Assembly: GCF_031143425.1 (NCBI RefSeq) | Contig: NC_090444.1 | Span: forward strand, 62,181,533-62,245,532 | Source of the DNA: Pleurodeles waltl | Lineage: Eukaryota; Chordata; Amphibia; Caudata; Salamandridae | Reading direction: 5' to 3' | Length of the DNA stretch: 64,000 nucleotides | In this document: one piece after another, positions 11,045-20,550 of the stretch | Layout: every line of letters starts with the position of its first letter | How positions within the stretch are numbered: the stretch's first letter is position 1 | Translations under genes and position numbers: made by a program | The notes under the pieces: generated by a model | The model's input: the letters and a program-made list of their open reading frames with translations, nothing else | What the model was told of the DNA's origin: nothing | The model's database searches: none

Positions 11045-12705
11045 TCAACTTTTCACTTTCCGCATTATGCGCATTTCGACATCTTGCCCCTTGTGTGAGC
11101 TTTCCCAAATTTCAATAAACATTTTCTCTCTTTCATTTTCTTCATTTCTTTTGTTTCTTTTTGTCAGATTTCTATTTATTCTTTCATTACCTTTGCGTGA
11201 TAACCAAAATCCGAATAAATAAATCAGGACAATCAATAGAGCCCCCAATATTTTTGGCCGATTCCCATTTCAAATATTACTAAACCAATTCCCTACTCTG
11301 GTAATTCCTCTCCCAACTTTTTCCCAAACTCCAGGTTCCTTCAGTTCCTTCAAATCTCTTGTTAGGTTAGTAAGCATACCTCTAATCTTTTTGCTGTTAT
11401 CTGGTATGAACGCACAGCAATGGCACTCATTAAGCATCTTACAGACTCCGCCGATCTTCGCTAAAAGAATGTCTAAAGCAAGCCGGTTTTGAAGAGTCAT
11501 AGCTCTTTCCGCAGCAAGTTCAGTATCAATCAGGAGTATAGCCCCTGTTAAGTTTGTCAGCATGTTATCCACAATAGTAGACAACTTTCGAATCTTTATG
11601 GAGTTTAAGATAACCCCTACTGAACGAATTATGGCTCCAAATATGTCACCAACGACAGCAGCCGCTGTCTCTCTCTTTTGTCAAGTATGTTGTAATTCAG
11701 ACATTTGGGAATTTGCTTTAAGTCATCAATCTGGTAGATCTTTGGGAAAACTATTCCCAAATAACATGTCCCATACCATCCTTTAGGAAGATGGTAATAA
11801 GCATTAAGTCCACATATATAATAGATCCCAGGTATCAGTGGATCCTGTCCATTTAACATGAATGTCCACTTACTCTGAAACAAAAACACATGCCTGCACT
11901 CACTCGTTCCCACAAATAAAGGGTCATGCTCAGATTTCGGCCTATATATACAGAGCCTACCTACATGTAATGCATCTATAGCTAATTTGCCCTGTGTCTT
12001 TATTGCAGTCTAAACATAATCATTTGCAAGCATGCGTTTTTCTAACCCCTTTTCTAGCCTTTCCTTTAATGCCTTGCGTCTATCATCAGTTTGTTCTAAG
12101 AAGCTCTTCTCTACAGGCGTTAGTAAGCAGGTTAGATTATTGCGGTGCGCATAAGCTGTCCCAAATGTCAGTGTCGGCTCAAAGAAGCCCCTAACTAATT
12201 TTATGTTATGTTCTTTAGCTAATTTGTTTAAAAACTCAATCACAGGCACAAAAGAAAACACTACATCTAAGTTAGAGTAGAAATATTGCACATGTTCTTG
12301 ATCATAGAATCTTGTTAGTAGCAGACTACAGCTTATCCCATAAGTTAGCGGAAGACTATGATAAGTAACCCCTTCTTGTACTGACGTATGAATCTTTGTG
12401 CATACATAACAATTCTTTGCATCCATTGTGTCAACATACTCATTCAGCAAGCAATAGAAGACATTAGTAGATAGTTCCCCTTTTGAATTAGTTCCTGCAT
12501 GTAAGTATTTTGCATCCTGCTCAAATTTCTCCCATTTTGTTAATGTAGCAGTCTCAGAATTTGAAGCATTGTTAGTCACTTTCTTATCCATCCATGGCAT
12601 TCCCACAATCACACCTATAATTATTATTGCACACACAATAACTAGAATGGCACTCAACCAACCACACATCCTACCCTTTTTACTATTACTTTTAGTATAA
12701 CCCAT
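11045..12705 (-). pseudogene. env: Retroviral env, broken
   Basis: The likely ATG is at 12705. The ORF is also open upstream, but only a TTG lies there. The product would be an envelope glycoprotein. Residues 16-36 are a long hydrophobic segment after a basic N-terminus, acting as signal or anchor. A CYVC motif follows in the surface part. A TAG at 12010-12012 ends the first frame. The surface region continues in another frame to about 11680, where basic residues KRERQR suggest a cleavage site. At that point a GA run (about 11670-11685) shifts the frame, and a hydrophobic fusion-peptide-like stretch is read in a different frame. The transmembrane part has an LQNRLALDILLA heptad region and a cysteine cluster spaced C-X5-C-X-C-C. 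A TGA at 11270-11272 lies just before the membrane anchor (about 11200-11255). At least three lesions prevent a full product. Confidence 0.88.
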
Positions 12706-13005
12706 GATTTGTGAAGAATCAGATAGCAGAATAATACAAAGCAAACAATCAACTTGAGGATGATATAAAAGCCTTTTTTTCTTTTCTTATTAATGCAAAG
12801 TCTCATTTTTCAGCAAGTATTTACAGCGTTTCACTCGCTCCAGGACCCTTTTTGTCAAATCAGGTTTAGCAGTTTGTCATAATTGGTTTTTCAAAGTCAA
12901 TTCAGGTTTTCAATGTCACATCCAGTAATTTATCAGTCTCTTTTCTCAGATTTTCAGCTTTCAATTTCAATTTCAATTTAACACAGTCTCTTTCTAAAGT
13001 TGAAT
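12706..13005 (-). other. Spacer between pol tail and env
   Basis: About 300 bp between the pol stop and the env ATG show no conserved domain. The plus-strand text is T- and CA-rich (repeated TTTCA/TTCAG). A splice acceptor for env would be expected near here, but I cannot single one out. Confidence 0.4.
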
Positions 13006-13986
13006 TCAGGTGCCGTAGTATTGACCTGGTACCTCTTGATCAAAACAGAACTGCACGAATTCTTTTTGCCATTCAGCTGATGTTGCGTACGCCCATTCAG
13101 GACCTGCGTGCCTTCTGTTTGTGACTCTTTTTCTTTTCAGTTTGTGTTCACTCTGCAACTCTCCTTCACTGAGATCCTCTTTTCTGGTTGTATCAACTTC
13201 TTCCTCTATTGTGTCTCCAGGGACCACTTTCTCTATTGCAGCTTGTGGCTCCGGCCAGTTATCTCCTTTATGTATTTTCTTTCTGCTTGGCCTTTCAGAA
13301 CGTTGAACAGCGCCCTCCTCTTGTGCTATAGTGTTTTCTCTTGACGGACCTTCAAGCGGCTCAGGAGGAGTCAGTGCACTTTGACCTCCCTCTGCATCTT
13401 CCCCCTCATTTTCAGGGTCTGTTACGGGCTCAACTTCAAACCCGTATCCATCTGCTTCTGGGAGAACCTCTCTTTGTCTCGGTTCTCCTGCTGCCTCCGC
13501 TGAGATAGGCTCACTGTCACCTCTCTCGAACTCGTTTACTGTTTGAGGGACTTCGCCGTGCTCAGTGGGCTTTCCTTCAGTCTCAGTTCCCCTTTGAATA
13601 CTCTCCGGCCCCAAGACTTCCTTCTCTGCAGTTGTTGTTTTGGACACTTCAAGTTCCTCATCAGTTGGACACGTCACCTTCTTTGTGTGACTGTCATGTA
13701 TCCAGTTTGGAACGCCTGCACATTTCACAGCAGTGGTTGTTGTCAGTATTACTTGATATGGTCCCTTCCAACGCGGCTCCAAACACGACTTCCTCACGTG
13801 TTTCTTGACAACCACCCAATCACCAGCTTTCAAGGTGTGACCTGGATCACTTATCGGTGGCAATGTGTTAGCCTCCACCTGGTGAGAGAAAGAGCGGACC
13901 ACATCAGGCAGACCCTTGCAGTAGTCCAACACCATATCATCTGTGATATTCACAAGAGCATTTGCAGGCACTGTGGGCAATCGCAT
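13006..13986 (-). pseudogene. pol: Retroviral pol 3' end: integrase C-terminal domain and long acidic tail
   Basis: The frame continues from the integrase core after an in-frame TGA (13990-13992). Residues about 50-105 hold the integrase C-terminal DNA-binding domain, with LKAGDWVVVKKH and EPRWKGPYQVILTT, the GPY/F-type block of gamma-like retroviruses. After this the frame stays open for another 220 or so residues rich in E, D, P, T and S. A basic patch (KLKRKRVTNRR) comes near the end, and the C-terminus is VPGQYYGT. Such a tail is far longer than in usual gammaretroviral integrases. It has no domain I recognise. It could be a spliced accessory reading frame sharing pol sequence. The frame has survived about 980 bp without a stop. 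Confidence 0.85.
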
Positions 13987-13989
13987 AGC

Positions 13990-14926
13990 TCAACCCATTA
14001 GAATTTCATGGGGAGACAGTCCTGTTTTCTTGCCAGGTGTATTTCTCATTGACATCAGTACTAAGGGCAATGCATCTGGACATTTCAAATAGGTAGCTGC
14101 GCACATTTTTGCCATTCTCGACTTCAAGGTACCATTCATCTGTTCCACTAGTCCTGATGCTTCAGGGCGATAGCTACAATGCAGCTTATGCTCAATGTTC
14201 AATGCAGCACACAAGAGCTTAATCACCTCATTGTTGAATTGTCTGCCCCTATCTGATCCTAAAGAGATCGGGAATCCGAAACGTGGTATTAACTCCCTAA
14301 GCAACAGATTTGCTACTGTGAGGCTGTCATTTCTACGTGTAGGGTAAGCTTCAATCCAGTGACTGAAAACACATACAATCACGGACACATACCTCAAACC
14401 TCCACACACAGGCATCTCAATAAAATCCATCTGCGTCTTGCTAAACGGACCTCCAGCTCTCCCTATGTGGCTCAGTCACCACGCTCCCTTTTCCTGCATT
14501 CATCTGTTGACAGATGATGCACCTGTGACAGATAACCTCTGCAGCTTGTCTGAATTTCGGATTGAACCAATCGATTTTAAACAACCTGATCATTGCATCT
14601 CTCCCAAGATGTGCTTGACCATGGTAAAACCTTGCAAACTGTGACAAAAGGCTGTTTGGCAAAACCATTTTCCCCTCCTCTGAGACCCACAAGTCATCAG
14701 ACCTTTGTATACATTGCATTCTCTGCCAGGAGCGTTTTTTCTCACTGCTAACACAACCCTGCAGTGATCTTAGCTCCTCTAATGTATCAACCACTCTTAA
14801 TGCAAAGTTTAAGCATGTTTCATTTTCAGTTTCAGGTAACAATTCCCATTGATCTCGGAACAATATACAGTTCAATGCGCAAAACCTTGCGACTTGATCT
14901 GCAAAGCCGTTTCCCATTGACACAAA
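13990..14926 (-). pseudogene. pol: Retroviral integrase N-terminal and catalytic core, frameshifted
   Basis: Integrase inserts viral cDNA. The zinc-binding part is visible at about 14650-14500 (FYHGQAHLGRDAM, then CHRCIICQQ). The catalytic core follows with the DD-35-E acidic residues in MDFIEMPV, in SDRGRQF and in VEQMNGTLK. The two parts are in different frames, with a small indel near 14470-14480. A TGA at 13990-13992 cuts the core from the C-terminal domain. Upstream the frame is interrupted at 14927 by a MITE. Confidence 0.9.
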
Positions 14927-15402
14927 GGGGGTCATTCTGACCCTGGCGGTAATTACCGCCATGGCGGAGGTCGGCGGTAGCACCGCCAACAGGCTGGCGG
15001 TGCACCGCTGGGCATTCTGACCGCGGCGGTTCAGCCGCGGCCAGAAACGGAAAGTCGGCGGTGTCCCGCTGACTTTCCGCTGCCCTTGAGAATCCTCCAT
15101 GGCGGCGGAGCGCACTCCGCCGCCATGGGGATTCTGACACCCCCTACCGCCATCCAGTTCCTGGCGGTTCTCCCGCCAGGAACAGGATGGCGGTGAGGGG
15201 TGTCAGAATCCCCACTGCGCCGCCATGGCGGATTCCAAAGGGCAGCGGAAAACCGGCGGGAGACCGCCGTTTTTTCACTTCTGACCGCGGCCGAACCGCC
15301 GCGGTCAGAATGCCCTGCGGGGCACCGCCAGCCTGTTGGCGGTGCTCCCGCCAACCCTGGCCCCGGCGGTCAAGGACCGCCGGGGTCAGAATCACCCCCA
15401 AA
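14924..15402. mobile_element. Harbinger-like foldback MITE (copy 3, 473 bp, TSD AAA)
   Basis: The element is 14927-15399, flanked by AAA. Ends are GGGGGTCATTCTGACC and, from the other side, GGGGGTGATTCTGACC. Unlike copies 1 and 2, nearly the whole left half pairs with the right half. For example GGCGGTGCACCG... at about 14995 pairs with the GGCGGTGCTCCC region near 15338, and CCGCCATCCAGTTCCTGGCG pairs locally around 15146-15190. Local hairpins are nested inside the overall foldback. It sits between the RNase H and integrase parts of pol. Confidence 0.88.
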
Positions 15403-16554
15403 GTCTTGTAACTTAACATGAGCATTGCATTTCACCACGGCAATTTCAGGAGGTAACTGAATCGCATGCAACAAGTCCTTAATCTTTTCGCCATTTTTCA
15501 CTGGTGAACCAGAAGAGGTCATGTAACCCCTCTGTGACCACAATTGGCCAAAATCATGCACAATTCAGAATCCGTTTCTGCTGTCAGTATAGATAGTGAC
15601 TTTTAGGTTTTCAGCTGCGTGGCATGCTTTAGTAGGGGCAATTAATTCAGCCACTTGTGCAGAGTACACTCTTTCGAGCCAGGAAGCTTCTGGAATACCG
15701 GTGATTGTACACACGGCATACCCAGCTCTCAGTACTCCTAATGAGTCTCTCAAGCATGAACCATGAACAAACATAATGTAGTCATTTTCTTCTAATTGGG
15801 TATCTTTGATGTCAGGTCTTGGTTTGGTGCATAGTTCTGTTACCTCAAGACAATCATGTTCTACTTCCTCAGCATTATTAATCTCAGCATTTTCAATAGG
15901 AAGTAAAGTTGCCGGGTTCAATACAGTACATCTCTTGAGGGACACATTTGGCGACCCCAGTATAATTGTCTCATATTTAGTTAACCTAGCATTTGTCATG
16001 TGCTGCGTCTTGGTTCGGGTTAACAGAATTTCAACTGAATGAGGAGCCATTACTGTTAAGGGATGTCCCATCACTATGCCTTCACACTGTGTGAGGCTTT
16101 GACCAACTGCTGCAACTGCACGCAAACAACCCGGTAAGGCTGCTGCGACTGGGTCCAAAGTAGCTGAAAAATATGCTACTGGGCGGTTTGCACCTCCATG
16201 GATCTGTGTTAAGACAGAAAAAGAACAAGCATCACGTTCATGGCAAAACAGTAGAAAAGACTTTGTGTAGTCAGGCATACCTAAAGCTGGTGCCCTGCAC
16301 ATGCACTCTCTCAACTCCATGAATGCCTCCATCTCTTTCTCAGACATGATTATGGTACCCGGGTCATCCTGGACCTCTTTAGCTGTCAGTTTCACTAATG
16401 GTTTAGAGATAATCGAGAAGTTGGGAATCCACTGACGACAGTAGCCCACCATTCCCAGAAACATTCTGACATCTCTCTTGGTTGTCTGGGGATTCATCTG
16501 CAGTAAGGCTGACACCCTTTCTTTGGATATTCTCCTGGAGCCCTTTTCAATCAA
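15403..16554 (-). pseudogene. pol: Retroviral RT thumb/connection and RNase H, frameshifted
   Basis: From 16554 to 15565 one open frame runs through the end of RT (FLGMVGYCRQWIPNFS, as in gamma-like RT) into RNase H. RNase H motifs are AELIAPTKAC and IYTDSRNGF near its end. The first catalytic site, normally TDGS, reads VHGS, so an acidic residue appears lost. The frame stops at 15565, and short homologous text continues to about 15410, where the MITE begins. A frameshift near 16560-16580 separates it from the RT palm. Confidence 0.88.
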
Positions 16555-17640
16555 GTGACCTAAGTACTTCTTTCTGACAGTATTGCAGCTTCTTTGGGAA
16601 CACTTTATGTCCGTTCTTTCCCAAATGGTTCAATAAGGCAATTGTGTCATACCTACAGTCATCTTTTGTTCTGGACGCAATCAACAAGTCATCAATTTAC
16701 TGCACTAGAGTCGAACTGAAAGGCAGTTCTAATGACTCCAAATCTTTCTTCAATATCTGATTGAAGATGGAAGGTGACTCAGAAAGCCCTTCAGGAATTC
16801 TGCACCAACTGTACACGTTATCCAGGAATTTGAAACTGAAAAGAAATTGGCTATCCTCATGAAGAGGCACCGAAAAGAATGCTTGAGACAGGTCCACAAC
16901 TGTGAACCACTCTGCATCACACGGAACCTGAAACATAATCACTGCTGGATTTGGCACTATGGGGCAGCATTTCACCACAATCTTGTTTATTTTCCTCAAA
17001 TCTTGCACAATTCGAACCTTCCCACAAGGCTTTTTCAGACCCATTATTGGTGAATTACACAGGCAGCTCAATACTTCTTTCAGAACCCCTTGCTTCACAA
17101 AGTCTGCAATTATCTGTGATACCTGAATGAGGACATCTTGTGCCATGTGGTACTGCAGTACCTGAGGAAACACTGCATTCGGCTTTACCTGTACTTTAAC
17201 TGGTTCGACTCCTTTTATTAATCCTACTTCCTTTCCTGTCAGGTGCCACACTTTCCCTGTCACTGTTCCCTGCAACTCAGGTGCTAAGTCAGTCACTGTA
17301 AGCATCGGGAATAGGGTTATCAAAGGGTATTCTTCATTTGCAGTCTCCGTCTCTAACTCTAAAAACTGTCCATCGTCCCCTTCATCATCACTGTTTGTTT
17401 GCACTTCCATCCCTTCATTGGAACAGGTAATCGAACACCTTGTTTCCCATAATAAATCTCTTCCCAGTAGGGATACGGGACTTGAATCACAGCCTACAAA
17501 TTTATGTAATCCCTGGAAGTTACCAATCTCAACTTGGACCGGGACTGTTATCGGATTTGTCAGGAACTGATTTGCTACTCCTACCACCCTTATGGTACGT
17601 CCTGAAAGTGGCAATTTCGGAACCTCTGCACTTCTGACTG
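16555..17640 (-). pseudogene. pol: Retroviral protease remnant and reverse transcriptase palm
   Basis: The frame opens just after a TAA near 17655 and runs to a stop at 16697. Its start is protease-like: PLSGRTIRVVGVANQF and then LLGRDLL, the conserved protease end. The aspartic active site DTG expected before this is not visible in any frame, so the 5' part of protease seems deleted or badly decayed. RT follows, with NSPIMGLKKPCGKVRIVQDLR and FTVVDLSQAFFSVPL. It ends at LVQ followed by TAA where the Y of YxDD should be; IDDLLIAS continues on the other side. This frame is offset -1 from gag, as would suit a -1 ribosomal frameshift, but I could not confirm a slippery site. Confidence 0.87.
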
Positions 17641-18084
17641 TAGAGCGTGTACTGTGTTATTTTGACTCATCATTTGGCCTGTGACCTGTTGAGGAAGCAT
17701 CACCTGTTGCTGTCCCATTGGAGCCAATGGCATTTGCATTTGCTGTCTAGGTACCATAGGAACCTGCTGTTGTACCTGCTGCATTTGTGCTGGTTGAACA
17801 CGCGGCATTTGCATTTGCTGCACGGGCTGTAACCCCTGCATCTGAACCATGTTATTCTGGAAGTTTTGATTTTGGCCCCTCATTTTTGGACCCCTCACAT
17901 TTTTAAAAGTACTGACATCATTGCTCTGTTGAACAACACCATCCTGCACCACCATTGGGCATTCCCGCTTCCAATGCCCCACGCCCCTGCACGCGTGACA
18001 TGGTGACACCTTTTTCATCCCCTGCACATCATTTTGAACCACAACAGTATTCAGGTCTGGACCACGGTTCACAAAACCTCGACT
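17590..18084 (-). pseudogene. gag: Retroviral gag 3' part: nucleocapsid with one zinc knuckle
   Basis: This is in the same frame as the capsid ORF and is separated from it by one TGA at 18085-18087. It has a single CCHC zinc knuckle, CHACRGVGHWKREC (C-X2-C-X4-H-X4-C), which binds RNA. A long Q/M/P-rich stretch follows (QMQMPLAPMGQQQ style), ending at a TAA at 17590-17592. One knuckle is gamma-like. The Q/M-rich tail is unusual for nucleocapsid and may be a low-complexity expansion. Confidence 0.85.
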
Positions 18085-19590
18085 TCAACTTCTCAGCTGT
18101 GCCTTAAACATGCCATTACCTTGCGGTTGCTGCTGTACCATCTGCTGAATTCCATTTCCCTGCATCCCTACCTGCGCTGCCTTAATCTGCATCACCATCA
18201 CTTTCTCCGTCAACTTTCTCTGCTTCAACTCAATCTCGTCACTGCAGTATTTTGCATACTGCAATACCTCATCAATCGGCTTCGCTTGCCAACAGATCAA
18301 ATGATTCTTAATCATCTGGCTAATCTCTGGTCTCAACCCTTCAACAAACCTGAACACACGATGATTCATATCTTTCGGTTCTATGGTCTCAGTGCCATTG
18401 TAGTGTTTGAACGCTTTCAACAATCTCTCATAGTAAGCATGAATCGAATCTTTGGCCTCCTGTGAGGTTCGATCGATTTTCTGCCAATCAGTCACTTTTG
18501 GCGACACTTTCTGCTTTAAAAACTCAATCACCTTATGATAATACTTCATCACCTCCTCAGACGGTGCTCCAGTCACCTTATCCCTTGCCGGTTCCTGTGT
18601 CGGCCAATCCACACCTCTCTTGAATTCAAGCCATAAGTCAGGTGGAACGATAATTACAAACAGGGTATTCAAGTCCTCCCAAAGACATTTTGCAAGCTTT
18701 ACAAACCTGTCCGTCTGCTGGTACCACTCTATTGGCTTTTCCCTCAACCTGGGATAGTCATTTGTAAAGGACAAAATATCACCCCTAGACCACGGTACAT
18801 GGACTAGCACCCCTCCGGCTGTCTCTCTCATTGGTAACATTTTTATTGTCCCCGTGTCCGGTGCGGCTTTAGCCTGCTTTGGTTCCGGACCATCCCCTTT
18901 TTCTTTATCTCTTTTCTTTGCCCATCTGCCTTCCCATTTCTCTAAGGCTCCCCAAATTTGCGCACTTTGCAGTATTTCCTTAAGATGCGCTTTCATTCTG
19001 GTAGACCTCATGTGATCAAAATCTTTAGAGTCAAAGTCTAATCTGTAGCTTCTTTTCAAATGTTTAGTATTCTCAATGTCTATGTCGTATTTGTCTGCCA
19101 GGTTTGCTAACCTCTGATGCACCTTGCCCACTTCTTTAGTGACTTTGGGGCACAGATACCTCAATTCTGCTTCTGTGTATGACTCTAATCTGTTCACCCC
19201 CATTGTTCCTTCCACTAGTTCTGCAGCTTCCACACCCAGTCTCACAAAATGTAAGTATTCCTCCCTCTCTGACCTCTCTGCGGTCGCTGCAGTAGTTGGT
19301 GAAGCGTTGATCTTTTCTAACCTCTCATTCAATTGTTGCGCGGAAAAGCCTTGCAAGGAAATGTTTCCTGACTGCATCAATGGTGTCTGTGATGAATTCG
19401 TACTCATTGTCTGTGGGGCTGACACACTTAACCCTGCTTGCCTCATTGTCTCCAAAGGAGCCCCAATCAGACTGAGGTCTAACAAAGACCTGAGTCCTTC
19501 TGCTGCTTGTTCTCTTGGTGTCATTACTTGGGGAGGGCTTGTGAACCCTCCTCTTATTGCCTCTTGGGTCATTATTCCCTGATCACACAT
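18085..19590 (-). pseudogene. gag: Retroviral gag: matrix and capsid region
   Basis: I take the ATG at 19590 (MCDQGIMTQ). The open frame extends a little further up, but only to a GTG after a stop. The N-terminal 200 residues are matrix/p12-like and not recognisable. The capsid is recognised from MLPMRETAGG, then WSRGDILSFTNDYPRLREKP, and a major-homology-like QEAKDSIHAYYERL near residue 400. The frame is intact for about 500 codons until a TGA at 18085-18087, which looks like a CGA-to-TGA change because the frame continues into nucleocapsid. Gag would assemble particles at the membrane. No MG start is seen. Confidence 0.88.
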
Positions 19591-20528
19591 GCCAGTCACT
19601 TTAATTCCCAAAACACTCTTCACCCACCTTTCTCAACCAATTGCCTCTCATGGACGGCTGCCAATCCGTGCACGACCCCTCTTGACAACTGACCTATCCC
19701 AGCGCGGCACCACTGACTTCACACACACACACACACACTGCGGCTGACAAAGTCTTGCAGCTTGTCCTCCTTAAACTGGATCGACACCAAACTAATGCAA
19801 TATATTGCAAGCACCTTTAACAACAGAAAAACCCAAATTTGCCGATTTACTACAGGAAGGGTACACAATCACTTCAGAAATTTACAGAGATTTCACTTGA
19901 AGCCTCAGCCGCTACTCTCTCCTTCTCAGCTCCCGCACACGCAAGCAGAATTCGACCCGCAAATCCTACTCTCGACTTGTCAATGGTTTGTTCTAGTGCA
20001 CTTTAGAACTTGCCAAATCTCCATCGAAAGTTTCACTCACACACTTTGACTCAAACTTGACTTGCCAACCACACCCGATTGGCCTATTAAACCGCACAAA
20101 TTACAACATAAACCCAAGTGTCTCCTACACTTGTCAATATACTCCGGAGTCTTAGACCACGACGGGTCCGTACATCACCAACAAGAACCACGTGGATAAT
20201 TTTTTAGCACAAAGCGCCACACTCACATGAAGTTCGCCGACTTCCCTACTCTCATACTGCCGAGTACGCCCACTCCTACTAAAACAACATTACCTGGCCT
20301 AAATCCACACAGACTTCACAAAACACCTGCAATATGCATAAGCTAAGCAAGCGCAAATTCTACACCATACATGCTAAAACGCCGAGAACATTCCCAACTC
20401 ACTTAGGCAGGCTCTGAGATTCCGGGAAAGTCATTTGGAATTTAGAAACACATCATACCTTCAATTTGCATTATTACGAAAAACAAGTCTAAACAATGAT
20501 TCTCCGTCCTAGGGCCCCAAAGGGCCAA
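19591..20528 (-). other. Retroviral 5' leader
   Basis: About 940 bp between PBS and gag hold no conserved frame. A (CA)n run lies at 19719-19739. The packaging signal and splice donor would be expected here, but neither can be fixed by eye. A short upstream frame starts at an ATG at 19651 on the minus strand and ends after 16 codons. Confidence 0.5.
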
Positions 20529-20546
20529 ACCGTCGCTCTGCTACCA
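20529..20546 (-). promoter_or_regulatory. Primer binding site, initiator tRNA-Met type
   Basis: Four bases after the 5' LTR end, the minus strand reads TGGTAGCAGAGCGACGGTTT. The first 11 bases match the complement of the 3' end of vertebrate initiator tRNA-Met (TGGTAGCAGAG...). With one extra base, the rest is close to its continuation GATGGTTT. This tRNA is common for Gypsy elements and unusual for gamma-like retroviruses, where Pro is typical. Confidence 0.7.
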
Positions 20547-20550
20547 GAAC

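Noticed and set aside
13543..14001. 152-codon + strand frame opposite pol
   Set aside because: It is antisense to the integrase C-terminal domain, which has clear motifs on the minus strand.
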